This document shows positions 1 to 11,371 of a DNA stretch of 64,000 nt, one piece after another (position 1 is the first letter of the stretch; each line of letters opens with the position of its first letter). Source of the stretch: Desmodus rotundus (Eukaryota > Chordata > Mammalia > Chiroptera > Phyllostomidae); NCBI RefSeq assembly GCF_022682495.2, contig NC_071397.1:14475082-14539081 (forward strand), in the 5' to 3' direction. The notes beneath the pieces were generated by a model. It was not told the origin of the DNA. It did no database searches and saw nothing but the letters and a program-made list of their open reading frames with translations. The position numbers were made by a program, and so were the translations under genes.

Positions 1-665
1 TGGGTAGGCCCTTAAATTGGATGGGACAGAGACTCTGAGGATCTCCAAGGCAGATCAAACAGCATTAGCCAGGTTGATGGGGACTTAGGTATGGCACCAG
101 CTTGCCAGCTCTGTAAGGGGGAGGCTTTATAAAAGGGACAGTGGCCTCTGATCACCTTGATGCCAGACACTTCAGTTTCTCCCTGTATGCCGCTGTTGCC
201 TTTCAAGCTATCCCCTTGGTGCTGGATCTTAGAGGGAATGAGTGTGAGTAGGTTTGCAGGGTGTGTGTTCTTTAAGAAGAACGGCTTTTGGCTCCAACAG
301 TTTCTTCCACTAACTCAGTCCCCACCAGTTTTTGCAGCCAGAAATTGTGGGAACTTATCTTCCTGGCACTGGAACCCTGGGATAGGGATCTTGATGTGGG
401 GCTGGGACTCCTGACTCCTAAGATATACTTCTCGAATTTTTGTCCACCACACATGGATGTGGGACCAGCCTGCCCATGTCTGTGCCCCTCCTACCAGGCT
501 GGATGGATGGTTTTTTTTTTTTTTAAATTCTGTGTTGTCAGACCTCCATTCAACATGATTTCTGAGTGTTCTGAGTGATGGTTGTTCTATATTTTAGTTG
601 TAATTTTGATGTGGTTGTGTGAAGTGGCTAGCCATGTCCTCCTATGCTGCCATCTTGACCAGAAG
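1..665 (-). mobile_element. L1/HAL1-type 5' UTR, minus strand, runs off the left edge
   Basis: Read on the minus strand, this block resembles the 5' UTR of the HAL1 at 11.6-12.4 kb. Shared landmarks are a CTTCTGGTCAAGATGGCAGC-like 5' start at about 645-663, a TGTTGTCAGACCTCC segment at 533-547, and a repeated run around 330-350 (GCAGCCAGAAATTGTGGGA). The 5' end lies at about 663 and the element continues beyond base 1. The overlapping short ORFs on both strands have no recognisable domain and are incidental. Family assignment is by internal comparison within the window, and divergence suggests an old copy. Confidence 0.7.
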
Positions 666-2479
666 TCAACATTGTGTCATGTAGTATAATTTAAAATGCA
701 AAATATACATGCCACTTTGTCAGACATCAGATGGGAAGACACATTATACTGTCATCTACAAAGCTGGTGACCCTAATTATATTCAGGTAAGGTGTTTGAT
801 TAAACAATTGCTTGAGTGTAGTGGCAGATACATGTCACCCAGGCCTGCTGGAAGAAATAACATGTAGCTGCTTGTAGCCATTATCAACAGCATGCTATAC
901 AAAAACAGATAAGTAAACAAAACTCTGAATTAAGCTAGATGGTCTATCATCAGAGATGAAATAGAATATGGCTTTAATAAGGGAAGTGTTCTCTGCCTGA
1001 TGCCTATGGCCTGAGTTGACTAAACATTCATTAATTTGGGGCCACATGGGTGGTAGAAGTCAACTGTCTCTGCAAAACAACAGCCTGAGTATAACAAAGA
1101 CTAGCCTTTTCATGGCACATTCCATACAAATTCACTGCCAGATGCAGGAGTCAGTCTGGGGGTGAAGACCGAACTGGGGCATTGCCTTCTCATATACCAC
1201 CCACTATTAAATTGAGGGGCACAGACCAATCATAGAGGCCAATAAGTAAATAAAGAGACTTCAAGTCTGTAAATTATTTATCAAGCTATATTTGCAAAGC
1301 AGCCTTTTCTTAGCCCCCTTGTTGACTCTAGCTGTAAAGTCTTGTCAAAACAGTTTGGTACATTGGTTGTCATAGGCAAAAGGGCCATGGGACTCTCCTA
1401 CTGCAAATTAAACCAATGGAATTAAGCAGTTAATTCTTATGGGTCCTTCAAATGGCATAATTTTCTAAAAGGAAAGATCATTAACTACATTTATGCTAAA
1501 AAAGTTGGGGTATATTACAAAGTAAAATGAATTGAGAAACGATACCAGCATCCTTCTAGGTTATTTTTATTAATGACATAGCAATTCCATGGGTTGGATA
1601 TTGCTTACCCATTAAGCATATTCAACAACATGGAATGATTTCATTCCTCCAAAGATTAAATATTAATGTTCAGTGGACAATTATACATTTCTCTCTACAT
1701 TTATGTTAAGTTTATTGCATCTCAGTTATAATAAAATATTTTCCCATAAAGTTTTTATTTTTTCTCTAACTTTTAATCAGTAAAAAATCTAATAAGTAAA
1801 GAAATCATAATCATAAAATATTTATGGTCAATAAGAACAAAACCTCCACGGTTTGTAGTTTTGTTTTGTTTTAATTTTTAGATCAATTCACATGCAGTGA
1901 TTTCCTTTACTCTCTAACAAATGTTATTAACAATATCAATCACTTTCTTTGTTAGTAACCCGTACAGATGTCTCTGCAATGGCTTCTATGGTGGTTAGAA
2001 TTCATAGATGACAAAATATACATCCTACCACAGAATAACCAGTTTAAAGTCAACCAGTCAAAATAAAGTCAAGTGACTGATCTGAATAGATCAGTGTTTT
2101 CTTGACCTTCTTTTTCATTAGTGCCCCTGACAAGGAGACATTTTAGATTTTTTTCCCTAATTCCCCCAATGAGTTAATAACACGTATATATAGTGTGTCT
2201 GTTTATATATTTTGACCTTTCGGGAAGGCCATAAAACTGTAATAGCTAAGATTTTTCTGTGCCTGAAGAAACAATTTTTGTTGCCTTGGGGACATATAAC
2301 CCACCATTGATAATTCATAGGTTAGATAAAAGAGTTCTTATATATTTCCACCACAGCATTAAGTACAACAAACTTAATAACTTAGTAGATACCTGGTAGT
2401 ATAGCCAAAATATTCACCTGGACAAATTTTCATTTGAAGTTTTATTTAAAAGTTCTTGCACAGTTTTCATTCTAACTCA
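666..2479. other. AT-rich intergenic DNA, nothing recognised
   Basis: No ORF of useful length, RNA gene or familiar repeat could be seen on either strand. The stretch is AT-rich with several T- and A-rich runs (for example 1740-1900). It may contain decayed repeats too old to recognise by eye. Confidence 0.5.
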
Positions 2480-2769
2480 CGATATACCCATATTTGCTCT
2501 GGTTTACAGTGGCTTCCTCTGCCCCAAGCCCCCTAACCTTCTCATTAGAGTCACCCACTAGGAGCACGCCATGCCCATGCTGGGGTGTTGTGTGCCTCTG
2601 CCACGCTGTGACGAACTCTGTTTTGATCACTGATATTCCAGTTCAGCCGTACTATTGAAAGGCTCATGCGTTCTTTAACATGACCTGTGGGTGACTAACA
2701 TGACTCATGCTGGTATAGTGCAACTTAACAGGTTAAGAAAAGAAAGAACTCTTACATCATCATTTCTGT

Positions 2770-3235
2770 TTAGCTCCCAGCCCCCTGCTTCCAGGCCTTT
2801 TCCACCCAACCCCTCACCTTCTTCAATGGAAAAAATAAGTACTACTTTTTGCCGAGTATAATGCTCACTTTTTTGCCCAAATTTTTGAGGGAAAAATAAG
2901 GATACATGGGTAGTACTAATTCAGTAGCCATATAAATGGTCTCAATTCTTTTATTTAAGCTTATGCATTAAATATGTAACTCTAGAAAGCAATAATGATA
3001 TCCATATGCAAAATAATACCTTAGAATACAATAATCAGTTTTGTTTCTAAATACAAATAAATAAAAAATGGAATTAAAAAATTAAAATGAAAGATTTTTT
3101 CCCCTGAAAGTTTGGGCAAATAACGTGGGTGCCCGTTATACACGGCAAAATACAACAAGTACATTTCTGTTGTTTAAGCCGCCCACCCAGTCTCTGATAC
3201 TCTGCTTTGGCAGCCTGTGCTGACTAATACACTCT
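2770..3235 (+). mobile_element. MaLR-like LTR 3' part, interrupted by a MITE
   Basis: The segment after the MITE (from about 3157) reads TTTCTGTTGTTTAAGCCGCC, then a CCCAGTCT motif and a GGCAGCCTG...CTGACTAATAC end. This is the typical 3' terminus of ERVL-MaLR (MST/MLT1) LTRs. The matching upstream part, ending in GGAAAAAATAAGTAC, lies left of the MITE, so the LTR was present first. The LTR start is uncertain. It has no coding capacity. Confidence 0.6.
2843..3156. mobile_element. Non-autonomous DNA transposon (MITE) with ~50-bp inverted repeats
   Basis: The left end contains TTTTTGCCGAGTATAATGCT followed by a TTTGCCCAAA motif. The right end, reverse-complemented, contains ATTTTGCCGTGTATAACG and then a TTTGCCCAAA motif followed by a GGGGAAAAA run. 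The two ends thus form imperfect inverted repeats of about 50 bp around an AT-rich core of about 200 bp. Flanking AAGTAC repeats at 2837-2842 and 3157-3162 look like a target-site duplication. The insertion splits a MaLR-like LTR, which gives a relative date. I do not recognise the family, and no transposase is present. Confidence 0.65.
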
Positions 3236-3239
3236 TATA

Positions 3240-4133
3240 TAGTGTTCTTTTAGGTCAGTTTTTCTTATATAACAAACTTCTTTTAGCAAATAGTCTTTTG
3301 TCATTACTTTAAATCATGTGAGCTCCTGTTTATTTTAAACAGAGGCAAATATGTGCCTTTAGCACTATAGAACTATAAGAAAACCAGATCAAATAAAATA
3401 ATTAATTTTTGTTATGATTGGTTCTTTGATTTTATAATCATTAATGGTTAGCTTCTATTTAATGCATGCTACACATCTGTTTATCCTTCATTAATGACTC
3501 AATTAACCTGCTTTCTCATCATCTGCTTGGGTTGTAACTATAAAGAATACATCTGGAAGTGGTATTCCTCATACCTGTTAAATACCTGGATGGAGAAAAT
3601 CTTTTAAGTGCTTGGACAAAGTAAGGTAGAATTTCCGGTGGAATTGGGTATGGAAAGAGATACTTCAGGTTGACACTGCTCCCCATGCATTGCCTTTCCC
3701 TTGAGATTTCATGTCCAGGTGATGCACATGGCTAATTATTTGGGGCTTGTAAGTGAAACCTGTGTTAAAACTTACAATTAATTTTCATAGAAGTTTATCA
3801 TTCAAGACCAATGTTAATGAATTCCTGATTTTCTTGCTTAGATCTGTAAATATGTGGGCAAGTACTTAGGCAGGAGTGAATTTCCAGTAGTTGTTACAAA
3901 ATTGTTTCAATGTGAGATTGTCCTTGAGCTCTTATAACTAGCAAAGCCAGATACCCATGGCTAAAACACACATCAGCTCCTGGACAAAACACAAATTATA
4001 ATGCTATAAACTACTCCATACCACTCCAAAGCAGAAGTCTTCAAAAAACGGTTATCAATATATGCAGGGTCCTTAACTGACTCTAATTCTTGTTCCACAT
4101 CTCAAGATTCAGTAGTTTAATAGAATTGACATT
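3240..4133. other. AT-rich intergenic DNA, nothing recognised
   Basis: No credible gene or identifiable repeat was seen. The base composition is AT-rich, like the rest of the intergenic part of the window. Confidence 0.5.
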
Positions 4134-4141
4134 CTCTAAAC

Positions 4142-4352
4142 CACAGGTGGCAAACACAAGGCCTGTGGGCTGCATCCGGCCCTCCACTTTGTTTTATCCC
4201 GCCCAGCACCTTGTTCTACCCGGCGGCAGCGCTGAGTTCTCGCTTCACTGTTAAGGAGTAGTCACATTTATAATCCTAAAATTACATTCGGCCCCATGAA
4301 GGCAATCTCGAGGCTGATGTGGCCCCTCGTGAAAATGAATTTCACATCCCTG
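4142..4352. mobile_element. hAT-type MITE with 8-bp target duplication
   Basis: The left end starts CAGGTGGCAAACAC and is followed by GGGCTGCATCCGGCC. The right end, reverse-complemented, starts CAGGGATGTGAAATTCATTT and continues into GGGGCCACATCAGCC. CAG...CTG ends and an 8-bp duplication CTCTAAAC (4134-4141 and 4353-4360) are hallmarks of hAT insertions. Two bases (CA) sit between the left duplication and the CAG start. The interior TTAAGGAGTAGT...CATTTATA segment recurs in the copy near 38.0 kb, so this is a multi-copy family. It is non-coding. Confidence 0.75.
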
Positions 4353-4360
4353 CTCTAAAC

Positions 4361-4899
4361 ACTTAGAAGGGCAAATTATACATAATATATAATTTTGTAA
4401 ATAAATTAAATTTGACCAATTAACTTTGTTTTAGCAAACTGAGCCCAGCTAATATTGAAGGAACTTAAGGAAAGGGTGTTAAAGAGAAGCATCAGTTTAA
4501 AAAAGATAAATTTTAGTAGGATCAATAATATTCCAGTCAACCAAAAGCAGAAGAATTGTCTGAGCTCACACAAAAAACATGAAGAATGACAGGAGATGAA
4601 CAGTCACCACAAAGGGAGAAAATAGGTGTGGTTCACCTCTTCATTAATTATTCGAAAGCTTAACTTTTAGCAGAAGGTAACAAGCTTTCCCCACCAAAAA
4701 ACGTCTTAGTACCCCTTCTTCATTCACAATACAGGATAGTAACATTTCAGAATTGACCAAACGCAGCAATTGGTCCGTGGACCTGAGGAATGCCCTATGG
4801 ACTGCTAGAAATTATTTTTGAAGAGATGTTGCAGTAGCCAGCCTCCATGATGGCCCTGCAGTGATTCCTAAAATACAGGACAACATTCCTTTGATGGCT
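4361..4899. other. Intergenic DNA, nothing recognised
   Basis: No ORF, RNA gene or familiar repeat could be supported in this interval. Confidence 0.45.
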
Positions 4900-5285
4900 C
4901 TGGATTGAATTGTCTGGGGAAGGTCATCTGTTATGTCATGAAAACGCTGAAGTGGTTCTTGAGCTAAAAGGTCCGTGTGGCAACTGCCCGAGGACTTCTG
5001 CCAAGAGCCAGTACCGACTTCTAGCCATGAGGCACCTTGAAGCAGATCTCCTGGCCTCAGTCAAGCCTTCAGATGGCTGCAGCCCGGACTGATGATCTTA
5101 AATACCAGCACGTGAACGAGATCAGGCCGGAGCCACCCAGCTGTAGAATCTCTGACCTACAGAAACTGTTACATAATAGATGTTCATTATTAACCCACTA
5201 TTTTGGGAAGCAGTTTGTTACACAGCAAGAGATAATTAATGCGGATGCCATGGTGTTGCATAAGAATTCAGGAGAGGAAAGTGGA
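4900..5285 (+). mobile_element. Old LTR-like repeat (MaLR/ERVL type, tentative)
   Basis: The segment includes CAAGCCTTCAGATGGCTGCAGCC and ends with AGAAACTGTTACATAATAGATGTT, then TTTTGGGAAGCAGTTTGTTA and AGATAATTAAT. I know this 3' pattern (AGAAACTGTGAGATAATAAATG... TTTTGGGGTAATTTGTTA... AGATAACTAATAC) from old mammalian LTR-type repeats. The exact family is not certain. Two short overlapping ORFs here (4910-5092 and 5037-5291) carry no recognisable domain and are explained by the repeat. Confidence 0.45.
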
Positions 5286-5539
5286 GGGTAAAGCAAGTAA
5301 ACAGGAAACATGAAAAAATGATTCTCTTAGTTTGACATTATTTCCAATATCTCTCATTAGTGGACTTGTCATTTGTGTTGAGACAACTGGATATTGTCAA
5401 ACAGAAGTCTCCTTGAAAAAATCCATTACATATGATAGTCTCCTTTTCCAACCCTTTCAAAATTGCTTCCTGTCGTACTACCAAAATATCCCCAGCTTTT
5501 GGAACTACAATCCTCCCAAAATTCCCATATTGAAACTCT

Positions 5540-5870
5540 AAACCCCAATGTGATGGTATGTGGAGGTGGAGTCTTTAGGAGGTATTAGGGTTAATTAGGT
5601 CTTAAGAGCTCCCACAATGGGATTTAATATCTTTACAAGAAGAGGAAGAGACACGGGACTTCTCTCTCTCCTCACACATGCACAGAGAGCATGGGGGCAG
5701 TACACCGCAATACAGCAGCCATCTGCGAGCCTGGATGAGAGCTCTCATCAGAACTAAATCTGCCAGCACCTTGATCTTGGACGTGCCAGCCTCCAGACTG
5801 TAATAAGTAAATGTCTGTTATTTAAGTCATCTAGTCTATGGCAGTTTTCCGTGTATGTTTACCAAATGTA
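5540..5870 (+). mobile_element. MaLR (MST/MLT1-like) LTR
   Basis: The order of landmarks matches MaLR LTRs: CCCCAATGTGATGGTATGTGGAGGTGGAG-like start, GGAGGTATTAGGGTTAATTAGG, an AAGAAGAGGAAGAGACACG-like stretch, GCCAGCACCTTGATCTTGGA, then CTCCAGACTGTAATAAGTAA, TGTTATTTAAGTCATCTAGTC and a TATGGCAG end. It is a solo, decayed LTR with no coding potential. Exact subfamily was not resolved. Confidence 0.8.
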
Positions 5871-6210
5871 TTATTGAACAAAAATCATTCAATAATCTAA
5901 CCATTGAGGAAATTCCTGAAGTAAAGACATAAAAAGTCAGAGTAATAAACAGCTTCTTGATTTTTTCCACAAAACTGAAAAATTTCCAAAATTTTCTCCT
6001 TTATTAGTCTATTATAGTATGGCAAGAAGGATACATACAGATGAGAAAGCCTAAAGAGGAACACAAAACATTTACTTGAGCTGTTGAAAACATTTTAAGA
6101 AGGGTTATAAAAGTTTCAGGGAGGAGATTGTATAACCAGTCATTTTAGTAATTCCTAAGTGAGGTTGGGAGACAGAAGGAGAATCAAGCTAAGATCTAGG
6201 AAGTGGAACT
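5871..6210. other. Intergenic DNA, nothing recognised
   Basis: AT-rich sequence between an LTR and an L1; no gene or identifiable repeat was seen. Confidence 0.4.
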
Positions 6211-7285
6211 GATAATTCAAATAAAGAATAAACAAATGGAACTACATCAAACTAAAAAGCTTCTGCACGGCTAAAGAAAACATCAACAAAATGGAAAGGG
6301 AACCAACCATATGAGAAGACATATTTGCCAATGATACCTTGGACAAGGGTTTGATCTCCAAAATACATAAAGAACTCACATGACTCCACACAAGGAAGAC
6401 AAACAATCCAATTAAAAAATGGGCAAAGGACCTGAACAGACACTTCTCCAAGGAGGACATACAGAGGGCCCATAGAAACATGAAAAAATACTCAGCATCA
6501 CTAGCCATTAGACAGATGCAAATTAAAACTGCAATGAGATATCACCTACATACCTGCCAAAATGGCCATCATTAACAAATCAACAAACAAGGGCTGGCAA
6601 GGATGTGGAGAAAAGGGAACCCTAGTACACTGTTGGTGGGGATGCAGATGATAAAGACACTGTGGAAACACTATGTAATTTCCTCAAGAAAACCTAAAGG
6701 TGGAACTGTCCTTTGATCTAGTGATCCCACTGCTGGGATTATACACTAAGATCCTAAGTCACCAATTCAAAAGAACCTATGCACCTCAATGTTCACAGCA
6801 GAGTTATTTACAATAGCCAAGTGCTGGAAACAGCCTAAGTGCTCAACAATAATGAATGGATCAAAAAACTGATACACTTACACAATGGAATGCTACATAG
6901 CAGAAGAATGTAGGAAGGAGCTGTTACTCTTCATGACAGTATGGGTGGAACTGGAGAGCATTATGCTAAGTGAAATACCTCAGACAGTGAAAGGCAAATG
7001 CCATATGATCTCACCTATAAGTGGAACCTAATCAACAAAACAAACAGGGGAGTAAACTAGAACCAGAGACATGGAAACAAGGAACAAACGGACAGTGACC
7101 AGAGGGGACGGGGGAGGGGGTAACGGGGAGAAAGAAGGGTAGGGGCAAGCCAAGGAACATGAATAGAGGACTCAAGAGCATGGGCAATGGGGGGGATTGA
7201 CTGTGGGAGTGGAGGGGGATGGGGCAAAGGAAAGCAATGGGGAAAAAGGCAGGACAACTGTAACTGAACAATAAAAAAATAAAAA
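6211..7285 (+). mobile_element. 5'-truncated L1: ORF2 C-terminus, 3' UTR and A-rich tail
   Basis: The plus strand reads as the C-terminal third of an L1 ORF2 protein with frameshifts, beginning with an AATGGAACTACATCAAACTA stretch. It continues through the CTGCTGGGATTATAC region to the conserved GAAATACCTCAGACAGTGAA and GCCATATGATCTCACC blocks. The purine-rich 3' UTR (7080-7250) ends in AACAATAAAAAAATAAAAA. The minus-strand ORFs across it (6242-6508 and 7032-7271) are shadows. The copy is defective: only the end of ORF2 is present and it is broken. Its 3' UTR resembles the copies at 16.8 and 31.0 kb more than those at 37.3 and 55.4 kb. Confidence 0.9.
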
Positions 7286-7515
7286 TAGACCTGGCTGGTG
7301 TGGCTCAGTGGATTGAGTGCTGACCTGCAAACTAAAGGGTCACTGGTTCAATTCCCAGTCAGGGCACATGCCTGGGTTGTGGGCCAGGTCCCCAGTGGGG
7401 AGTGCATAAGAAGCAACTACACACTGATGCTCCTCTCCCTCTCTTTCTCCCTCCCTTCCCCTCTGTCTAAAAATAAATAAAATCTTTAAAAGATAATAAA
7501 AAATAAATAAATAAC
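7286..7515 (+). mobile_element. Ves-type tRNA-derived SINE
   Basis: A tRNA-like head starts with CTGGCTGGTGTGGCTCAGTG (box A region) and contains GGTTCAATTCCC (box B), the two parts of an internal RNA polymerase III promoter. The body GGGCACATGCCTGGGTTG and a CT-rich stretch (CTCTCCCTCTCTTTCTCCC) lead to an A-rich tail. The element sits directly in the A-tail of the preceding L1, a preferred target for L1-driven SINE insertion. This SINE type is characteristic of yangochiropteran bats and is the main evidence for the lineage call. Confidence 0.9.
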
Positions 7516-8834
7516 TTGGCTAATATTTTAAAATGTTTTTTTTTTATTTTTCTGTTTGAAAGCCTTATAATGCAAGTTCATACTTAAGGTATGTCCTTGA
7601 ACCACACAATATCTTTCCCACAACTCTGTTGACTATCATTAAAAACAAACAAACAAACACCAAATTGTAGAAGTTTACTTAGCGGTGATAGGAGAGAAGG
7701 AATATGTACATGATTATACCCCATATTCTGTACAGGAGATATCCACCAGAGAAAATCCACCAATTAGTTTTTAATAAAATTTTCTTAAGAATATTAGTGA
7801 GCCAAGTAACAACTGATAAAATTTTACTGTTTCTAAGAAGAGTCTTCTAATTCTCTAAAAAGGTATAGTTTACATTAGGGCTTCTATTTTCCCCTTTATT
7901 TAAAAGAGAACTTCATTCCGTATTTAAATATAACTACCCTGGGAGAAATTAACAAAGAAAACTGATTAATGATTATTTGGCTCACATGCTGAATTTGATC
8001 CAAAATAATCCTGTTCTTCTTAATAATGAACAAATAGAAGAAATAATGATATATTATAAGTCATCCTCAGGGGACAGTTTTATAAATACATTTTAATTAA
8101 TAGGCAACAAAAATGGTTGCTGGTTAAAAAGTAACAATAAAAGCTTTTCGTATTAACAGAGGATGACAAACTCTAGCCGAAAGGGAAACCAGTGATTTTG
8201 TGTTTCATTTGCCAGCGAACTTTTTGAGCAGAGACATCCCTGTAATCCCTGATATAACGGAGCACAGGAGCCCACTTAACCCTCTAACTGAGTGGAAAGC
8301 ACGAATGCATTGCACTTCTTTTGTGCTATGGAGCTAGAACCATTCATATAAGATAATCTAGCTGTCATCGATTCAGCCAACAAAAAGTAACAACAATAAC
8401 AACAACAAAAAACAGGTGTCAGGACTTAAAAGAATGAGCATCAGTTCAGCGCCCTGGTAGGTTTTGTCTTTCTTTACGGTATTGTATATCTAGATTTCTC
8501 AAGGCTTTTTCCCAGGCCCCATACTCTGTAATGTAGTGCTCTCTCCATTAACTTTTTACTGGAAGGTCCTTGGATGATCTGTGACTCCCAAGTCTTTATC
8601 ATGCAGAATCTTTCTTTTGAGGTCAGACACTAAAGGGAATTCAAACTCAGCAGGTCCAAAGGTGAAATCATTATCTTTTCTCCAAACTGTTTCTTATCCA
8701 GAGTTGCCCTATCCCAGCAAATGAAAAAAGTATCCATCTGGCTTACCAGGTGGAGCCATACGAGTCAACCTTGAAATGGATTTTTTTAACTCATCAGGAA
8801 AACATCTCCCTTTAATGACTTTTGATTTTATCTT
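7516..8834. other. Intergenic DNA, nothing recognised
   Basis: Mostly AT-rich sequence with simple A-rich tracts (for example AAACAAACAAACAAACA near 7640 and CAACAATAACAACAAC near 8390). No gene or confident repeat was identified. Confidence 0.45.
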
Positions 8835-9530
8835 AAATATTTCTATTCTGTTGTCTCCTTTCCATCTCCAAAACTACTACCATTGTGGTCCAAACTAGTA
8901 TCATTTCCTGTTGGGCTACTGTATTATCTTGCTAACCACTCTCTCCTTTCCTTCTGATGCTACAAACTATCCATTTCCCATAGAAAGTGCAGAAAGATCT
9001 TTTTAAAATGGAGATCTTACCCCCATCTCCCAAAAAATCCTACAAAGGCTTTTCCTTGTTACTAATATAATAGGCCAAGTTCTTTAAATGGCTGAGACAC
9101 CTTGTTTTCTCTTGCCCCTGTCTTCTTCCTTCATGGCCTCATTTTCTTCTTCCAGGCCTGTAGTGCCACGATATCTTACATGTCAAGACTTTCAGATATG
9201 ATGTGTCTTCCACGTGTGTCTCCCAGCCACTTGGCCCAGGCAACGCCAACTCATCCTTCAGATCTAAAGACACACCCTTCTTCAGAGAAGTGTGTTCTGA
9301 CTCCTCAAGTTAGAGGACTTCCCTAATCCATTCCCCTGCTGTATATTTTTTCAGCCATAGTACTTACCATTCTTCTGTTTTATATATTTCTGGAATTATT
9401 TGTTTAATATCTACTTGCTTGCCACCCTCCACACTACTGGTCCGTGAGCTGAGGATTGTATCTGCTTTGATGACGTCATTCCGGGCCCATAGTTGGTTGA
9501 ACAAATGAGGAAATAAATGAAAAAAAATGA
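8835..9530 (+). mobile_element. L2 LINE 3' region
   Basis: The text follows the familiar L2 3' end. It has a CCTTGTTTTCTCTTGCCCC-type block, then a TCATCCTTCAGATCTAAAGA segment with a GACTTCCCTAA motif. It continues with ATAGTACTTACCATTCTTCTG and a TATATTTCTGGAATTATTTG run. Divergence is high, as expected for a family that predates the placental radiation. The overlapping short ORF at 9102-9326 is a chance frame. Confidence 0.7.
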
Positions 9531-10204
9531 AACAAACGAAACGGGGCAGCTTATGGATAATATACATAGGCTTTTGTAATATACATAAAGGCTAGATAAG
9601 CTGGGGAAAATGCTATAAATTCAGGGGGAAGGAGTTAAAAGGAGAAGAAATGTGAGAGAGATTGTTTTGAATGTTCTTTAAAAATGACATCAGTTTCCTA
9701 ATATTTTAAAGTGATTACTAGATTTGGTTTTGAAAATTGAATATTATTAACAAGAAGGTTCATCCTTAATTGAAGGTCAGTTTAAGGGCTAATGTATTAC
9801 TCTGAATTGGACATTGACCTATATGGCATTTGTATATAAAGTTTTTGTGTATTATTTCACTTGGCTATCATCTTTCATTCAGGGAAGATATTCATTTTTT
9901 TCTTCTCTATTTTAACATTTATTACAACTTACATCATGTGATTTTTTCTCCCTTTTAAAACTACATAGAAACAAACACAAGTTTGTCATTAATTCAGGTT
10001 ACGAAGCATTGCCATTCTAATACCTGATGTAATTCTTAATGTTTTCAGTGATTTTTAAATAGTATTTTTATTCTCTTTTCTATTTTCTTGAAAGGAAGTT
10101 TTGGAGTATTAATGAAACTGAATTATATTTGGACATAATAAATGCAATCATAAATAATCAAAATCAATTTTTTGCACTTGGTTTTTATAATATATTTTGT
10201 TTCC
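9531..10204. other. AT-rich intergenic DNA, nothing recognised
   Basis: No ORF or familiar repeat could be supported here. Confidence 0.45.
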
Positions 10205-11030
10205 AGTGTAAGTCTATTTGGAAATAGGGCCTATAAGGAGCTAATTAAATGAGGTCATAAAGGTGGGACCTGGATTTGATAAGGTTGGTGTATATATAAG
10301 AAGAGCACCAGAGAGCTTGCTCACTCTCTTTTCTCCATGTGAGGACACAGCAAGGTCTTTCACAGCAAGCTAGAAAGAGCTTCTGTATCAGAAACTGACC
10401 CAGTTCACCTTGATCTAGGGCTTCTAGCTTCTAGAACTGTGTGAAAATAAGTTTCCATTTTTTTTTACATTTAAAACAAAATTTATTGTATTTTTCCTTT
10501 AACATTTAACCCCCTGATACTTCCCTCCTCCCTGCAATCACCACACTATTGTCCATGTCTATGAGTCCTCCTTTTTTTCTCTATCCCTCCATCCTTTAAC
10601 CTCCCTCCACCAACAGCTATAATCCTGCTCTCTATCTATGATTGTGTCTCTATTTTGCTGTTAGTTCAGTTAGTTCATTAGATTCCACATATGAATGAAA
10701 TCATATGGTATGTGTCTTTCTCTGACTGGCTTATGTCACTTAGCATAATGTTTTCCAGGTCCATCCATGCTGTTGTAAAGGGTGAAATTGTCTTCTATTT
10801 CACAGCCGAGTAATATTTCATGGTGTAAATGTCCCATAGTTGTTTTATCCACTCATCCACTTGGTCTGCTTCCATATCTTGGTAGTTATAAATAACTCCG
10901 CAATCAACAAAGGGACACATGTTTTTTTTTAATTAATGTTTTATGTTTCTTCAATATATTCCCAGAAGTGGGATCATTGCACAGTCTATGGTATTTTGCT
11001 ATGGCAACCCGAGAAGACTAAGACAACATC
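10205..11030 (+). mobile_element. MaLR-like LTR split by an L1 insertion
   Basis: The left part (10205-10455) has TTTGGAAATAGGGCCTATAA, AGGTCATAAAGGTGGGACC, TATAAGAAGAGCACCAGAGA, CATGTGAGGACACAGCAAG and GTGTGAAAATAAGTTTCC in MaLR LTR order. The right part (about 10984-11030) resumes with AGTCTATGGTATTTTGCTAT and GGCAACCCGAGAAGACTAAG, the usual 3' end. The L1 at 10456-10983 separates them. Continuity of the LTR across the L1 shows the L1 arrived later. Confidence 0.75.
10456..10983 (-). mobile_element. 5'-truncated old L1 inside an LTR
   Basis: Minus-strand L1 3' end. Poly-T-rich sequence is followed by the pyrimidine-rich complement of the 3' UTR, the AATCATATGGTATGTGTC and GGCTTATGTCACTTAGCATA blocks, and the GTCCATCCATGCTGTTG block. 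It stops near the TATTCCCAGAAGTGGGATCA motif, which corresponds to the ORF2 IPLLG region. It has no intact coding. It interrupts the surrounding MaLR-like LTR. Confidence 0.85.
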
Positions 11031-11371
11031 CACCTCAGGGTCTCCTCAATTTCATTTTACTCTTAAAATACAAAGTATATACATGTGGCATATTATTCCA
11101 TGTTAAGTTTCAAGACTCTTTCTGAAAAAATTAAAATGTTATCTTTCTTAAAATAAAACTATGAGACCCTCAACTAAACTAACTAAAAAGAAAAGGGAAG
11201 AGATTCAATTAACAAACTTCAGAAATCAAAGGGGATACATTATAACTCGTCACAGAAATAAAAAGGGTCATAAAACATTCCTATTACTAATTATACACAA
11301 TCTCATTGGATAATCTAGAAAAGGTGGATAAATTTCTAGAAACATATTACCTATAAAAGTGAGTCATGAAG

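Noticed and set aside
6242..6508. Hydrophobic minus-strand ORF resembling a membrane protein
   Set aside because: It is the antisense of L1 ORF2. The same pseudo-protein recurs at 31684-31974, showing that it is repeat-derived.
7032..7271. Minus-strand ORFs rich in Pro, Ser and Leu
   Set aside because: They are the complement of the purine-rich L1 3' UTR, as are the ORFs at 30941-31227.
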